Shown: one piece after another, positions 1 through 14,170 of the stretch
How positions within the stretch are numbered: the stretch's first letter is position 1
How the letters are laid out: the number at the start of each line of letters is the position of its first letter
From: Kryptolebias marmoratus
Lineage: Eukaryota > Chordata > Actinopteri > Cyprinodontiformes > Rivulidae
Direction: 5' to 3'
Assembly (NCBI RefSeq): GCF_001649575.2
Contig: NC_051451.1
Location: 22,517,329 to 22,581,328, forward strand
Length of the DNA: 64,000 bases
The notes under the pieces: model-generated
The model's input: only the letters and a program-made list of their open reading frames with translations
What the model was told of the DNA's origin: nothing
Database searches by the model: none
Program-made: the position numbers and the translations under genes

Positions 1-54
1 GCAGTTTATTCCCAACAGGACCAACAAGTAAATGTATAAATTGAATTGGAGAAA

Positions 55-300
55 TTGCTTTTTCTGTCAGAATGAATTCTGAACGCAGAGTGATGAGTGA
101 CTGAACTCGTGAACGTAAAAAGAGCAGAACAGAAGCTGAAATCAGCAAAAAAAAAATAGCTAAACTTAGCGAAGCAGTGTCTAAAAGTTAAATTTAAGAT
201 TGGACCTAAAATCAAAAATGTGTAAAATTGTAACTAAAAGCTACAATTACCAAAAGAGTAGCTAAAAGCTAAAATGAGCATAGGTCGACAAAATGCTGCC
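55..300 (-). repeat. repeat family B copy (AGCTAAAA-rich)
   Basis: Degenerate words such as agctaaaa and gctaaaagctaaaatgagc recur here, with gctgaaatcagc near 140. This is the reverse complement of the copies at 15.4, 23.9 and 26.3 kb, which read TTTTAGCTA and end cagcttcttcagcaaatttcag. Confidence 0.6.
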
Positions 301-309
301 TGTATCCCC

Positions 310-600
310 CCATTTTACATATACTAGGGTAAAATTTGGTGTGGTGTCTGTTAACCAAATATTTAATTTCAATACACTTCAGAAAGTAATCTTTGTATTT
401 AAATGATTAACTTTTGAAGTCAGCCTGATTTAAGATGGCTGCCACAGCTAACTGAACTTGGAAAACAGAACACCGGCTATAACTCAGTTAGTTTTACAGA
501 AGTTGAGCTAACGTTTGGTGTGGTAGTAGCTGAGAATCATTCCCAACATATGCTTTCTTACAAATGAACTGTGCTTAATGTCAGTGTTCATATGACCTGA
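310..600 (+). repeat. repeat family A copy 1
   Basis: It contains the family-A core words aagatggctgccacagctaa, tataactcagt, gagctaacgtttggtgtgg and tagtagctgagaatcat. The 3' part is lost. Confidence 0.7.
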
Positions 601-3600
601 CGATGAATGTTTAAACACAACTAATCTCATTGGTCACTATCTGTGCCTTCTGAATGACTTGTTGGTGAATCGTCGAGTTATCTTCACTTCGCCTGAGTTT
701 TTGAGAAGGTGAACCATAAAAGCTCTTCGTGTGGACGTCAGTCACAGCTTGCAGGTGTTATCAAAGTGTGCTGTACAGACTCACCTTTCTGTCTTGTTCC
801 ATTGGTCTAAATCTGGAGATCCTCGAGTGTCCATTACTGTCTCCTGGTGACACTGTCAGGTATTGATCGTAACACCAGACAGAGGCATCAGTTACACTCC
901 CATCAGCATTTTGCCCAATTCTTGTGAATCCTGGCAGCTCTTGTTGTGATGCTGAGTGTGATATTTGTCTCTTGGTTTAAAAAAACCAGCAGACTATTTG
1001 TGTTGTCAGACTGTATATTTACCATCAAGATATTTCAACCCCCCCGCCCCAACACAAAATTAGCCAGGAGATGTGACAACCTTGTTGATTATAAAACCAG
1101 AGACAAACTCCCTGCAGCTGTAAGTAAACTCCTGATCATTCCCCGGGCGCTGTCTCATTAACCTGACAGATGTGAGATTCGCTGTTTGTGTGATTAACTT
1201 TTCTCGCAAACTCTTCACTCTGCCTAAGCTTCACCTGCAGCCATGTTGTCACTTTGCGTTACACTTCATACTGAAGAAAAACATGTGAAAGTGGTGGTTG
1301 CTGAAAGCCTCACAGCTGCTTTTTGTTTCACAGCCACAGCAGCACACATGCTCCATGTTTTGACTTGAAGATGACTTGCATCTTTGTGTGGATGCTGCAG
1401 CCTCCCGTCAAGGCAGAAATAAAAAAACCCATCAGATCCCTTCTTTTACACCACTGAAATGTGCAATAACAAGAAAATGAAAAGAAAAGATCATAAACAT
1501 TCAGAGTTCATTTCAGGATGAGGCATTGTGTTCATCTTTCTGTATTTGAAATAAGAATACTACTAAGGATTATTCTGTTTGATAAAGGTCACTTTGGCAG
1601 CAAATGGCTAAAAAAAAACATTTCTGAGGTGTGAAACATGGGCTGTCAAACTGAAAATGAAAGCTTTCCAGCTGCATATGAGCCAGGATTTAAACGGTGT
1701 CTGTTCATTTTTGACATTAAAAGCACTAATCTGTAGGAAGATGCTTATCAGTATAATCTGACACAGATCACACAGTAATCCTCTGAGGTTGGACCGTCTT
1801 CTTTCTGTCTCGGACTTTAAACTGATACAGTATTGTGCCGCAGTTCTCTTCGACAACGTGGTTGTAGCTGTTAGAAGTTAATATAATCATTTGTAAAACA
1901 AAAAAACCAAAAGTTTCTTCAAAAAAGTTGAGAAATGTTACTTTATAGTCACAGAAATGCACAATTAGAATACACAGGTTTCACCAAAATACGTAAATAT
2001 AATGATCAAAATAAGGGTTAGTAACTGTGTTTCAAGGTTAATTTAGTTGGGATGTTATTTTTCATAGAAATAAAAGTCAAAACATTAGATTTTCCTTACG
2101 ATTCTGGTCAGTTTTTGACATTTAAAGCAACATCTCTGTTCCTTTTAATGTTGTTTTCAATTTTTTGTTTCTACTTTAGTAACCTTTAACAATACATTTT
2201 ACAATCTTATTTTTTTAGAACCCAGTTTTGATTAGGTTACTTTCAACAAAACGGGAAAAGAGGAAATAATTCACACTTTTTACAATTGAATCGATCAATG
2301 TCATGTCCAAAATGAAACAGGAAGAAATATAATATTTTTTTATGCCAACAATTTCCTTAACATTAGGACAACTGACCCAGCATTTTGCAAACTAACAGCA
2401 ACAATTTAGGCAGAGAAATGACTCGAAATGAGCTTCATTGAGACCAAATGGCCTTATTGCGTGCATTCAGACATTGTTTGGTTCAATATGACATTAATGA
2501 CGATTCACCTTGAATTAATTGCGCTTTTGATGCTCAGATTTAACAAATTTAGTTTGAGTCCAGCTTTTGACTCCAATATTTGCTGTTGCTCTTGGAAATA
2601 AAATAAAATAAAATAAAGAAAAAATCACCTGTTTTTGTTGTGCTCTCTGAGAAGTGGGTTCTGCCTCACATATTAAAAACAAATCTGAAGCAAACTGTGA
2701 CACATCAAAGGAAAAGTGGGAAGCCGAAAACGTCTTGTTAATGGAGGGGATTGCAGAGGCAGAAGCTGTGGGGGGATGGTCGTAATGGCTCTGACAATCA
2801 AACCAGCTGAGGGCCCATCCTTTTACCCTGCGGGGGGTGTTGGTGGAGCCGGAGCGCTGGTGTTTGTTGACGCTTCTTGAGCTGACACACAGAGTTAACA
2901 GGCTGAGTGGGCCGGAGATAAGAATCCAGAAGATGGTGAGCGTGAGGAGCCAGATATCAGCGCAGTTCCCTCCATTTCTTCTTGGACTTTGACAAATTGA
3001 TGGACCAGAGCTCACAGGACTTTACCAGGCTGCCCTTGAGAGATTAATGGATACCAATGAGTTTTCCACCACATTATTTCCCCCCAGTTAATACATCTTA
3101 ACTTCAACCAGATAAAAGGCTGTTAAAATGCATCAATTCTTACATCATCAATTCTGAACATTGAGATGAACACATGTAATAGTTTATCTTGGTTTGTTTT
3201 TGTTTCGCAGCTTCAAAGTGCCCGTTGGCGTCACACGAGCGTTTGCTGCAGTGATTCATGGTTTGTGACAAAAAGACTGTCCCTAAATGAAACAACTGTG
3301 TTTTGTTGCATGTGTCAGAGCTTCTAAGCTTTTGTACTTCATGACACAGAAAATTCATCACAGCGAGAACAAACCAACCTTTGGGCCATTCAGGTTGACA
3401 CAAATGATTTCCTCTATTGAATCCCACCTGCTGTTGAACATTTATTAAAAAATAAATCATTTTAAGAATGATCTGGAGAGGGAGAGCAGAGGGGGTGGTG
3501 AGAACATACAGCTCACCTATTTTTTTTTTTTTTTTTGCTTCGGCACCCCTCGGGGAGCGTAGATTTTTCACTACTCACGTGCATTTTTCATTTTTGCTGG

Positions 3601-3845
3601 GTCTACAGCAGCTCACTACAGAGAGGTTCTGTTTTCCAAAGCCCTTTATTTGTCTGAAGCTAAGGATAGCGAGGGCCTCCAACGTGAGCAGATTTTTACC
3701 ACTGACTTCAAAGTACTGCAAAGACCACATTTCTATGCTATAATATTTGCATTACTATAACTTCATGACATAATATTAAGATGTAACAGATGGTATACAC
3801 ACTGACACATGACTTATGACTTACTGTAATTTGTATTTTGTTTAG
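600..3845. other. intergenic sequence, no gene recognised
   Basis: Unremarkable AT-rich sequence with short homopolymers (T-run near 3520, AAATA repeats near 2600). The longest reading frame of the window lies here on the minus strand (2515-3015, 166 codons, with one hydrophobic stretch), but it matches no family I recognise, lacks a convincing gene context and is treated as probably non-coding. Confidence 0.6.
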
Positions 3846-3847
3846 TG

Positions 3848-4100
3848 TTGCCCTACAGTAAGGATATAGACTACTGTTTGAATTTGGACCCACATGAAGT
3901 CTTATATGGACTCATTATGTAAATAAATAAATAAATTACTACTCCTTTAGGCTATGCAGCTTATCTAGCATGTTTGGTAATTCCCACGTCTGGCCCGCTG
4001 TTTCTTTCGGCTGCCGTCTCATGAGGAGGCGCAGGCTTGAAAAAACAATATGGTGACTCAAGAAAACTAACATGGCTGCCACTAAAAAAAGCATTTAAAT
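3848..4100 (+). mobile_element. fragment of hAT-like non-autonomous element
   Basis: It aligns by eye to the interior of the element at 21099-21576: gaatttggacccacatgaag here against gaatctagacccaaatgaag there, then a shared cccac(g/a)tctgg and a shared gcacaggc(c)tgaaa-type segment. Neither terminal repeat is intact. Confidence 0.55.
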
Positions 4101-4109
4101 TGATAAATT

Positions 4110-7100
4110 TGTGACCATTGACCAGGAAACAAAATTATTTAGATAGAGCTGAATTTTATTTGGAGATGACTGTCACAGCAACAATAAGTTCCAAAAACCA
4201 ACCTGCTTATTTTACCTTTTAAAGTAACCTGTCTAATGAATACAGTAAATTTATATTTTCTTTGGAAGGTCTGTTAACTTTTTTGTGCCCTTCACAAATC
4301 ATGTTTAACGATTATGTGTGAAGGGATAAAAGAAGAAAAAAATGTTGGGCATTCCAGTAAGGAAAATGACAAATTTTCTAACACCAGAACTATTAATTGA
4401 AATATATTTCAGTATTTTTTAATCAAAATCATGATTAGTTGACTCAAAGGCTCAGAATCTGAGTAATTGTTAAAAACAACAACTGTCCTTTAAATGATTA
4501 AAACTGAATATTAAAAACGACACAGCTTCACACTTTTCAATTTTTCTGTTGTTGAAAAAACTAGCTTTATTATTTTCTTTCTGTTGCTGGAATTAACAGC
4601 ACAGACCTGCGTTATCTTTCTCACCCACAAAATGAACTGCATCGGTATCACTGAATGTGTTTTACATAGAACCAACAGAGCTTAATTTACCCCGTTAACA
4701 AGTTATATTATAAAAATTTAAGTTGATTATAAACTTACATAACACTGACGAATATTTATAATTCTTTATTTTTTGGCATGTTAAATTTTCATCCACACGA
4801 GGGAGCTGTAGCACCCTCCGCACCCCCAGTTCCCCTGGCCTTGAGCAGCATGCAGCACAAAACAAGTCTAGTTTAGGTAAAATGAAATAAACCAACTATT
4901 TGAATCATTTTAAAGTAAATCTTTTCTGATGTAGAAGTCTTTTTTTCACACTGCCACATGACTTCTTGTGTACTGATTCACTGAGTTACATTTTTAACGG
5001 TGGATAACATTTTATTACTTCTTTTGAGCTCCATCGGTGGAAAGTTATTCCTTTTGTCAACTGTAAAGCACAGATGCGTAAACCTGTAGAAGCTGAACTG
5101 TAAAGTGAATATGAGGAGTCTCTTACTGCATTTGCTCACACACTGAATGTGAGGTAGGTGTTAAAACAGGACAGCAGAAGGAATCAATAATTAACCTGCT
5201 GGGTTTTTTTTTCTTCCCAGCATGCCTTACACTGACATTAGTTAAGTTTTGTGGTGAGGTGGTTGAAGTGAACCCACTCAGAGAAAGCAGGTTTCTGGTT
5301 AACGTCTCTGCTGTGCAGGTCTTTTGATCGCCTCTCACAGGGTGATAGCAGGTGATGAGCTCCAGCAAACAATGATGGAAAACGAACAAATATTTTCTGA
5401 AACTTGATTGGTGCGGCGTGCCTTCTTGTCAACTGTTCAGTGTTTGTGAAAAGCACTCACTGTCCTTTGTGGAGATGAAACATTTCTGATTTCTCGTTTG
5501 GCTGTGAGGGGCTCCATAAAGCATAATCAGACTCTTGTCATACACTTATCATTGAAACAACAAAAGCCTCAAACTTGACTTTGACTGGACTGACAATCAA
5601 CAGAATCAATAATCAGCTGTTTTTGTGGGGTGGGGAAATTGATCTTGTTGACTTCCTAAGCTCCAATCCTGTGTGGTGGTTCTTGTGCTATTCTGAGCTT
5701 AAATTGGTGGACTTTAAATGCTGACAGCTCCTCGTCTGATAGATGAATTTATCCGACATGGCATGCTGCCGTAACAGTAAGAAGACCCTGAAAGTGCTGA
5801 AAAACAGACGCTGCTTTTATCATCGTCTTGTGAGCTAATTGGACTTGTAGGGTACTCTACTGGAACACTTTACCTGAGAAAATTTAACTTCCATTGTGTC
5901 TGACAGAAGACCAACTGTTTGGATATTCAGAGTATAACAAGCAGCTGTATAAATGAGATGGAAAACAACACAGATTGTGAGAGGCTTCATATAATATTCA
6001 GTGTCTGGGCTTTAAACCGAAGCTCATTTTCAGATGAAAGGAAGCCAAAGCATTGCTTCTTTTTTTCCTTACACTTTTAAAATTTCGCACCAGAGTCTTT
6101 GTGTTCTCTCACATTCTGTTTAAAAATTGATTAAAAAAACCCCTTCTCATTTATCCCTCTCTAGTTCTTCAAAAGTATATATATAAAAAATTAAAGGCTA
6201 TTTTAAACTGCAAAAGTGTTATGGATGAGTCACATAACTTTCCACTCACATAGAGTTTCTTTTAAGAAAAGTAAAGAATCGTAAAGTCCCGCTGGTTTAG
6301 TTTGGATCTGTTTTGAACAAATATTTTACGATATATGGACGACTCCAGTTAGAGCAGCAACCATAAACATCCCAATAAATCTAAACCAGATCAGGTGTTT
6401 TGTCTGATCCTGTTTGATTTTACAGAACAAAATTTGGACCCAGAGCCATCACAAACACATATTTCTTGGCACATAAATCCTTTTCACCTATCCCGTTGTG
6501 GGCTGCAGCGGCACAGTTGCCAATAAAAATATCATCTTTATTCATAAAGGCTATTTGTAATCTAAATACAGAGATCTGCTGAGCAGATTATGTCTGCATT
6601 AAACATGAACACACACTCGTTTTGAGGAGATTCAGACTCCAGTGTTTGTTTGAAGTTATTGTTCAAAGGTTTGGTTCAGTGTTTCTCGAATACGAGCTGT
6701 AAGTGTCAACACTGTAAGCAAAACTTGCTGGAAATCATCATAATAAATGTTCCTCGTCTTTTCCAGCGGATTGTTTTAAAACAGTTTTTTTTTAAATCCT
6801 GTTACAAATGGCTGCCTTCTTCCTACAAGACATGTTGTTTATCCAGAAAGCACTGTGTTTGTGAAGACAATTTCTATCCTGTATCCTTTCATTAGCCAAA
6901 AACACAGTTTGTGCAGTTTTGCTGCTTAGTGAGCAGCTCCACACGTCAGAGCTCATCACGTCTCTAAAACGGCCCTAATGAGGCTTTGAGGTGAGCTTTT
7001 GTGCAAACAAACAACCAAATAAATACAAAGCTAAGCTTAAATCAGACATACGTACGTGTGACTCAAAATAGATGATGAAAAAATATGAATCAGGTTCTTG

Positions 7101-7230
7101 AAATCATTCTTTTGCTGTGAATTAATAAGATTTTTTTCTGTTGTATGCATTAAAAATAACAATAAAAAACTAACCATTATGTTATTTATCTTATTAACTA
7201 ATCTATGGCTTTTATTTAACACCCTCAAGA
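4110..7230. other. intergenic sequence, nothing recognised
   Basis: AT-rich single-copy-looking DNA with only short frames. No exon-like signals or repeat-family copies were noticed. Confidence 0.5.
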
Positions 7231-7231
7231 G

Positions 7232-7575
7232 TAATTTTTACAGTGTACATTCTTTGTCATTTGTATTAAAAACATTGCACTGCTTTTAAGTAGTAAAACT
7301 TGCTTAAGTAAGTTATGACAGTAAATTAACATAGAAAATACAGTAACTTACAGTCTCTAGCTCAAGACATACTCATATTGCAATACATTTACTGGGAAAT
7401 TTGTGGTATTTTGCTGTAAAACTACTGCAAGCATCAAAAAAGACCAGCAGTAAAGTATTGGTTGTATGATCATGGCACATTAATGCCAATTGACAAAAAT
7501 ACAGTAACTTCCAGCCAATAGTCTCTGATTTACCCACAATGCATTGCATTTAAAGTCACACACTGTAAAGGCAAA
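7232..7575. mobile_element. possible MITE with ACAGTAA words
   Basis: The segment is bounded by tttttacagtgtac (7236) and the inverted cacactgtaaa (7560) and holds several acagtaactt/tactgtaa-type words inside. This resembles a common class of short fish DNA transposons, but target duplication is not clear. Confidence 0.3.
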
Positions 7576-7579
7576 ATAA

Positions 7580-9370
7580 GATACTTGTACTGGGAACACT
7601 GGTGGCATTTAACTGTAAATTCACATCAAGGGGTCTGTCCACTCTGGTTAACATCTTCCTAAAACTTGCAACTCAAGCTAAAAATCTTCACTCAGTCACC
7701 TGGCTTAGGTCTTCGTTAGCTGCTTCAAGAAAAAAGAAAAACACCATCTAAACACACCATTAAGGACTCTAACTGTGCACACCATTTTATCACAAGTGCT
7801 ACACCGCTGAAGAGGCCCTTTCAGAGACTTTTGGTGATCATAAGCCCTCATTCTGTATTCCGGCTCATCAAGCAGCTGTCCAAACAGAGCTGAGTTTGCT
7901 CAGGTACTCGTCCCTGACTGGGAAAACGCTGTGTGTTAGTTAATACTACAAAACTGATTTGCATCATTGTACATATCAGGGTGTTTGCCTAAATCCTGAC
8001 CCACTTTGGTGTCTTTGTGCTTCCAATATTTAGATCAAGTGATACCGAGGGAGATAAATGCCATGCTGGCTGACAGGCGGCGTGGAGCGTGTGTGATGGG
8101 GCAATGAATTAAACACATATCAAAGGGGTGTTGGGATGCATAAAATCCCCTTCCAACCAAAACAATAAGAAATGGATAATCTTCTGCATCAAAAACGACT
8201 CGTTAGGCCTGAAAGCTGTTCACCTCGAACATGTTGCGATGTGCCAGCTTTACGAGGCCGCTGATTTACCGTTTTGTAAAGCAAATTTGTACACAAACTC
8301 AGAAAGAGAACAGACATGAACTGTTTTTTTCTGGAACAGTTGGAAGCCTGCATTGCTTGTGTCAACCGTTAATCACTTTGTGCCAAATTTAGAGCTACAG
8401 ACAGCCCCATTCATTATGGCTCCCGGTAAGAAAACGACTGTAGGTGAGCTGCGAGCGGCAGCAGAAGGATTTTCCGGCAGCACCGACAGGTTTGGCTTGT
8501 AAAGTGACTGTGACATTTGGTCAGGAAGCCAGCAGTGGGCTCGACTTACTTAATGAACAAACATGTTCATGTTGGCAGCACAAAGTGAACCATTTATTAA
8601 AGAACTGGGAAGGACACAGGAAGTCAGAAGCCACCAGATGACAACATCTCTCAACAAGGCTAAGCTACGCAGCAGTCGTAAACATTTTCTGTTTTTTAAA
8701 CTAAAGCAAATATTACTTTAAAGGATGTATATTGACTGCCACATTGTATGCCAAAGTTTTAAATAAAGATTTGATTTATTTAGTTTATTGAAAGGGACTG
8801 TGTACAGTAAAGGAAAGTATGCTTTATAACAGATTATAGCTCTCAGAGCTAACTTCTGTTTGCAGTCCCTGGGACACACAAACTTTACATAAAATACAAT
8901 ACAACATACAAAACAAAGCATACATACAAGTAAAATAATAATAAAAATACATATAACAGAGTAAAATACATAATAAAAGTAGTATAAGTAACTATGTACA
9001 TACCCTATTCTCAATGTACAGAATCCAATATTCCAAATGTGACATTTATCATCTCTGCATAAAAAAACCCAAACTAAAACAATTGTGTACTTACAGTTCA
9101 GTAAGGGTCTTATTTCATTTTGTTATAATTTTAAATGAGAAAACTGAGGAACCTGTCCTTGTGCTGTTTTTCTCTTTTGGTGTGACATATAATTCACTGC
9201 ATGTTGACAGTGTTGTTCTGTTCATTTGTTCAGATGTTAATTTAACAAACATTTTAAGTGGCAGAGGTGCCATATGGCTAATTATTTTGAAGATCAAGTC
9301 GAAGTTTGAATATTTAATCTTACTTTCAAAATTTAATACATCATATTTGATAAATATTTGACAATGATAT
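7580..9370. other. intergenic sequence with a family A end fragment
   Basis: No gene recognised. Bases 8718-8770 carry atgccaaagttttaaataaagat, a terminal piece of repeat family A. The stretch 8880-9000 is very AT-rich with ATAAAA/ACATA words. Confidence 0.45.
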
Positions 9371-9374
9371 TGTT

Positions 9375-9655
9375 GTGATCTGTTTGAGCTCAAAGTATGT
9401 AATGGGGATGACCCTCAGCTACTATCACATCAAACTTTAGCTGAATATCTGTGAAACTGACTGAGTTATAGCTGTTTATGTGTTTGCAAAGGTTGACCTC
9501 AGAGATAACTTGAGTTAATCTGTTAAAGAAGGATACAACCAGTGACTACTCTCTGAGAGTTTCATTCAGATCTGTACGGTGGTTCATGCAATATTTTGCA
9601 AGCAGATTACAGATTACATGATTGCTCGCCTATCAGGGCAGTGGACAATAAAAAG
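9375..9655 (-). repeat. repeat family A copy 2
   Basis: It holds ggggatgaccctcagctact, tagctgaatatctgtgaaac, actgagttatagc and ggttcatgcaatattttgc in family order, and ends with a ggcagtggacaataaaaag tail also seen (as ggtggtgggcaataaaaa) at 32300. Confidence 0.75.
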
Positions 9656-9659
9656 ACCA

Positions 9660-11085
9660 CAATTATAAAACTAAACCATGGTATTTCATCCAAGCACTTT
9701 TCAAATACCAGCGGTGTCTTTAAATCTGCAAAAGCACCATAGACTTCACTGTAGATTTCAGCTGAAATGAACAAGTCAGAGCCAAAAAATATTTCACAGA
9801 AAAACAGAACATCCAGAAACTTTTGCACAACTTTAAAGTTTTATTGTTCACCAGGTGGGCAGCCCACTGTCTGAACAGCACGTCTGTAAGAAAAACAAAG
9901 CAAAGATAAACACACATTCTGTTCCGAAAAGCACAGCAAACTGAATAATATTGGCAAACATTTACTGGAATAGTTTGACATTCTGGGGAAATGCAATTAT
10001 TTGCTCTTTTGCTGAGAGTTAAGATTGATAACACTCATATTTGTGCACCAAAGCTGAAGCTCCAGACAGTAAGCAGCCTGGCTTAGCGCTATCATAAGTT
10101 CAAATATTCAACCAAGCAGCAGCATGTGAAGCTCATAAACAAAAACAAATTATTCTTTGAGTTATTTGTTGAGGAAAAAGTAAAAATCCGATTTTTTAAA
10201 GTTTTGGAATTTTGTCATATTTTAGGGTTGTTCCTTGTAGATTTAACAGCCTTTCATGATAGTGGTACTGATCTGCTCATCCAAGCTATTTCTTTCTGTA
10301 AATACAAATATGTGTGGTTCTGTTCATGTAAAAAGCATGTAATCATCTTTCTGAATTGATTCTGATTTGTATGACAAATGACACTTGTGTCCTTGGTTTG
10401 TAGCTGTTGTAGCTGACATTTTGGCTGGATGTGCATCAAATGCAGTTTGTTAAATCCCCTCGATCCACTGGCTGTCTCTTTGTGAATCCCCCAGTTATAA
10501 TCTGTCAACAAGCAACCAACATCCAGGGTGACATTTTGTTTGGAGATGCAGCTTTTAGCCCGAGACAATCAGCTCGTCCTTGAAATGGATATAGAGGGAG
10601 ACAGATCTCCTCACTCTCACCTAGACCTTTTCCAAACGAGCTTTTATTGTCTTGTTAAAAACAAATAGGTGCAATTATGAAAGAAAATCAGAATCTCAGC
10701 GTGGGGCTTGGCAGGCATTGTTTATTTGTTCACAGTCGTTGACAGAATTGGCGGGTACAGAGTGCTGCACATCTGAGGATGCCTCGCTCTAACACAGCCA
10801 GTCTGAACCCATGAGCAGATGGTGTCATTACATGACCACAGAATATGTTGGTATCAGCTCAAGCTGTGCAAACTGCTTTCAATCATTCATATTTATACTT
10901 TTATTTGCTGTCTGAAACTTTCACAACAGAATTTCCATTGATGTTTTTTTTTTGTTGATTATTATTATATTTATTTAACTACCAGTAAAGCAATTTTTCA
11001 GAGATATATAGTATTTATGACTATGTTTTCACTGTACTGCGTGAAGCTGTGGTTCACACTGTTGGCTCACAGCAGTTAGGTCTGA
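9660..11085. other. intergenic sequence, nothing recognised
   Basis: Overlapping short frames on the minus strand (9607-10034, 10254-10568) have no recognisable product and no supporting signals. Confidence 0.5.
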
Positions 11086-11362
11086 ATCTTGCACAATCTT
11101 TTCGTGCTCAGAGTATGTAATGGAGATGACTCTCAGTTACAACCACACCAAATTCTATCTCAGTATCTGTAAGACATTTTTCTGTTAGTTGAGATCGACT
11201 AGCTGTGGAGGCCATTTTGAATTGGATTTACTTCAGAAGTCACCTGTAGCTGAACATCTAATGATAACTTTCTGAATATTTCAATAATTTGCACTTTGGA
11301 TCATGAAATATTTTGCTGACAGACAAATGAACACAGACACTTAAATTATCACCTGCCATCCT
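11086..11362 (-). repeat. repeat family A copy 3
   Basis: Contains gcacaatcttttcgtgctca, gtaatggagatgactctcag, tagctgtggaggccattttg and catgaaatattttgctgaca in the same order as the other minus-strand copies. Confidence 0.75.
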
Positions 11363-11369
11363 AAAAACT

Positions 11370-14170
11370 GCACTTCTCCAAAGCCACAAAAAGTCAGTTT
11401 AATGACTAATTTTCTCATACAAATTATGAACCCGAGTATACATTTAGTTAAACAACGTCTGGTCTAAATCAGGGGTTTTGCGTCTTATTTAACAGAGTAT
11501 GATGTTTACATGCATTTGGACACAGGTAGAATATAAAAACAGTTCTGCATTGTAAAAAAAACCCTAATGTTTAATTCTCACTGGTCTGTAAAACAGATAA
11601 CAAAGCAAAGTAAAGTAGGGCAGGTCTCCGTTGTCACTGTCAAGCTGTTAATCAGTGAGAATAAGCAGTTTTCTCAGTTCTCAGTCAGATTCAGCGCTCG
11701 CTTGCAAGTTTTCAGTCACTCACTCAATCGCATTATATTCTACATACTGCTCGGGGTTGTGTGGGCAGCAAGCTACAGAGTCTTTTCAATGACATCACAG
11801 CAAACAACCCGCCTGCCATCTTGGAGGACAAACATGGCTGCCACATCGTATGAAGGCAGGTCGTTTTAAGGCCTAAATTTGGAAAGTTGGTTGTTTTACA
11901 AAAGAGTAAATTTAGTTCTTCTTACAAAACATTTCATACACTTATGAATTATGTGATATTGTCAGGAATTACAGCCTTTACAGCCGACCAGATGAGGGCG
12001 TACAAAAGTCTGAATGTCAATAGATGTCCCAACATTGGCTAAGAGACGTCTCAGTGATCTAACGAAGGAGAACATGGCTGTTATTACTAGCAAGGTGAGA
12101 ATTTTTTGTTTTTGGACACTACCCTTTTCGACACTTACTGATGACAAGTATAAAGTGCAATTCACTGTACTTGTAGCCCTACATGCTAACATGTACAGTG
12201 TTCCTACACGTTTTGAGTGTTTAAGCTGTTTTGGTCAAAGTTTGACATCATCCGCGTTGAAATCCCAAACTTAGGCGCCAACCTCACATTCATAAAAGAC
12301 TACGTCTAGCTCAAACAATGGCTTACACAACTGTTTAACTTAAAAATGTAAGCTAGATTGTTTTCTCTATATTATAGTAACTGAGACTAACCTGATATAA
12401 AGTGATTTAAGAAGACAAAGACAGAGTAGAGATGAATAAAGTCATTACGTGCCTTTCTTGACAACCATAAACAGCTCCTTTGTTTTGATTCCTCTGTTTT
12501 CTCTCCATGGTTTTTCATAATAGCTGGAAATCTATAAAAGCTCCTAAAATCTCTTTGTTCTTGATTTCCGGCTTTATAATAGCACAGAAACTTGGCATTG
12601 TGTGTCAGTAAAAGAACGTTTTGTTGGACACGTTCAGAAAAAAGTGTCCGATTGTAACTTTATTGGTACAAAGGATTGTCACTGGAGTGGCGCCATGAAA
12701 GGTCCAGTTCTTGTGCTCTCAGCAGTGGCTACTTATTGGGACGCTTACAGCCGGTTCCGTTTAAGAAACAATCTTGTATCTCTGGCAGCAAAGAGTCTAA
12801 AAATGACTTCAACCAGAATTGTTCCAGTTCAACCCTAGAGGGTACATAAGTCTGAATTGTATCCTGGGCAGAAATGTACTTCTTCTGCACCCTTATTTTT
12901 AATTGTGTAGCATTGAGCAATGAATAGCTGTGCAATCAGCAGAGGTTTGCTGACGTCAAATAAAAAGACTCTCCTCCACCTTGAAACGATTTCCACTCCA
13001 TACTAAGACCGACGGACGCATGAGACAAACATCCATCCTCGCTAACAATCATGATTAATTTAGAATCATAAGTTAAACTAATAAGTATGTTTTGGACTGT
13101 GGGAGGAAACAGGAGTATCTTGAGAAAACCCATTCTCTCAGGCATGAACAAAGGCAAGGAAAAACAACAGAAATCTGTGTAATATCATTTTTATTTTAGG
13201 ACAAACATTACATCAAAGCAATTACACATCAGTTATTACTGACATTGGAACTGGTCTTGGCTATTTCTTGGTAAAAGAGAAGTAAAAATATTTTTAACAG
13301 ATACATATTTCCAGTAGTGTTTTTTAAATATTCTCTCGATTGTTACCAGGAGTTAATAAAGCTGCTAACAGTGCTGCTGAAATGCTGAGTAATGCTGAAA
13401 ACATTTTCCTCTGACTCAGCAGGTTAAGTTAATTTACATCTGAAATTTTTGTCAGAACATTACCACGGAGGTCAAAACAAAATATTTTAATACTTACATA
13501 ATTTTTTTATTTTTTTATTAAATGCAGAACTGCTCTCATATTTTACTTAAGTGTACACTGTATCTGTGATAGCAACTGATAATACAATTTTCAGGCGCTC
13601 TAAAATGAAGCAAAGTAAGATTATTTGTCACTGAAAAGACTTTTTCGACAGCTTTTTAAAATCCCACTGAAGGGAATACAAGCTGGATGATTCTTTTAAA
13701 GCTCTTAAGAATATTTACAAAAAAAGCAAAGTGCCAACATTTTTTTTCTATCAGTGATGTGACTTCAGTGTCATTAGAAGTGCATTTCTTATCAAATTAT
13801 TTTGTATTTTTATCCTTTTATCAAAAGATCAAGTTTTTTTTGTAATGTCGGCAATAGTTTTAAAATATATGCTTAACATTATGGTTTATGTATATCAGGA
13901 AGTAAGAACAATGTCTCCTATAGCCTTCGTTTAATGTTGTCAAGGAAAATTATCAGCATTTAGATCGATAGAAAGATTTTATTGAGATTTGATGTTTTAA
14001 TTGGAATTTATAGTCTACAGCTGTAAATTCATTTTGATACATTAGAAGTAAAAGTGTCAGAAAACAGGGATATTTGTCACAGAAAAGGTTCCCATTTGTT
14101 CTTTTTGTATGATGGGTAAAATGAAGTTAAAGTAAACAATGATTATTCTAACAGAGCAGAATAACCTCCT
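11370..14170. other. intergenic sequence, nothing recognised
   Basis: A slightly GC-richer block at 11.9-12.9 kb holds short frames on both strands without recognisable products. From 13.2 to 14.1 kb the DNA is very AT-rich. Confidence 0.5.
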
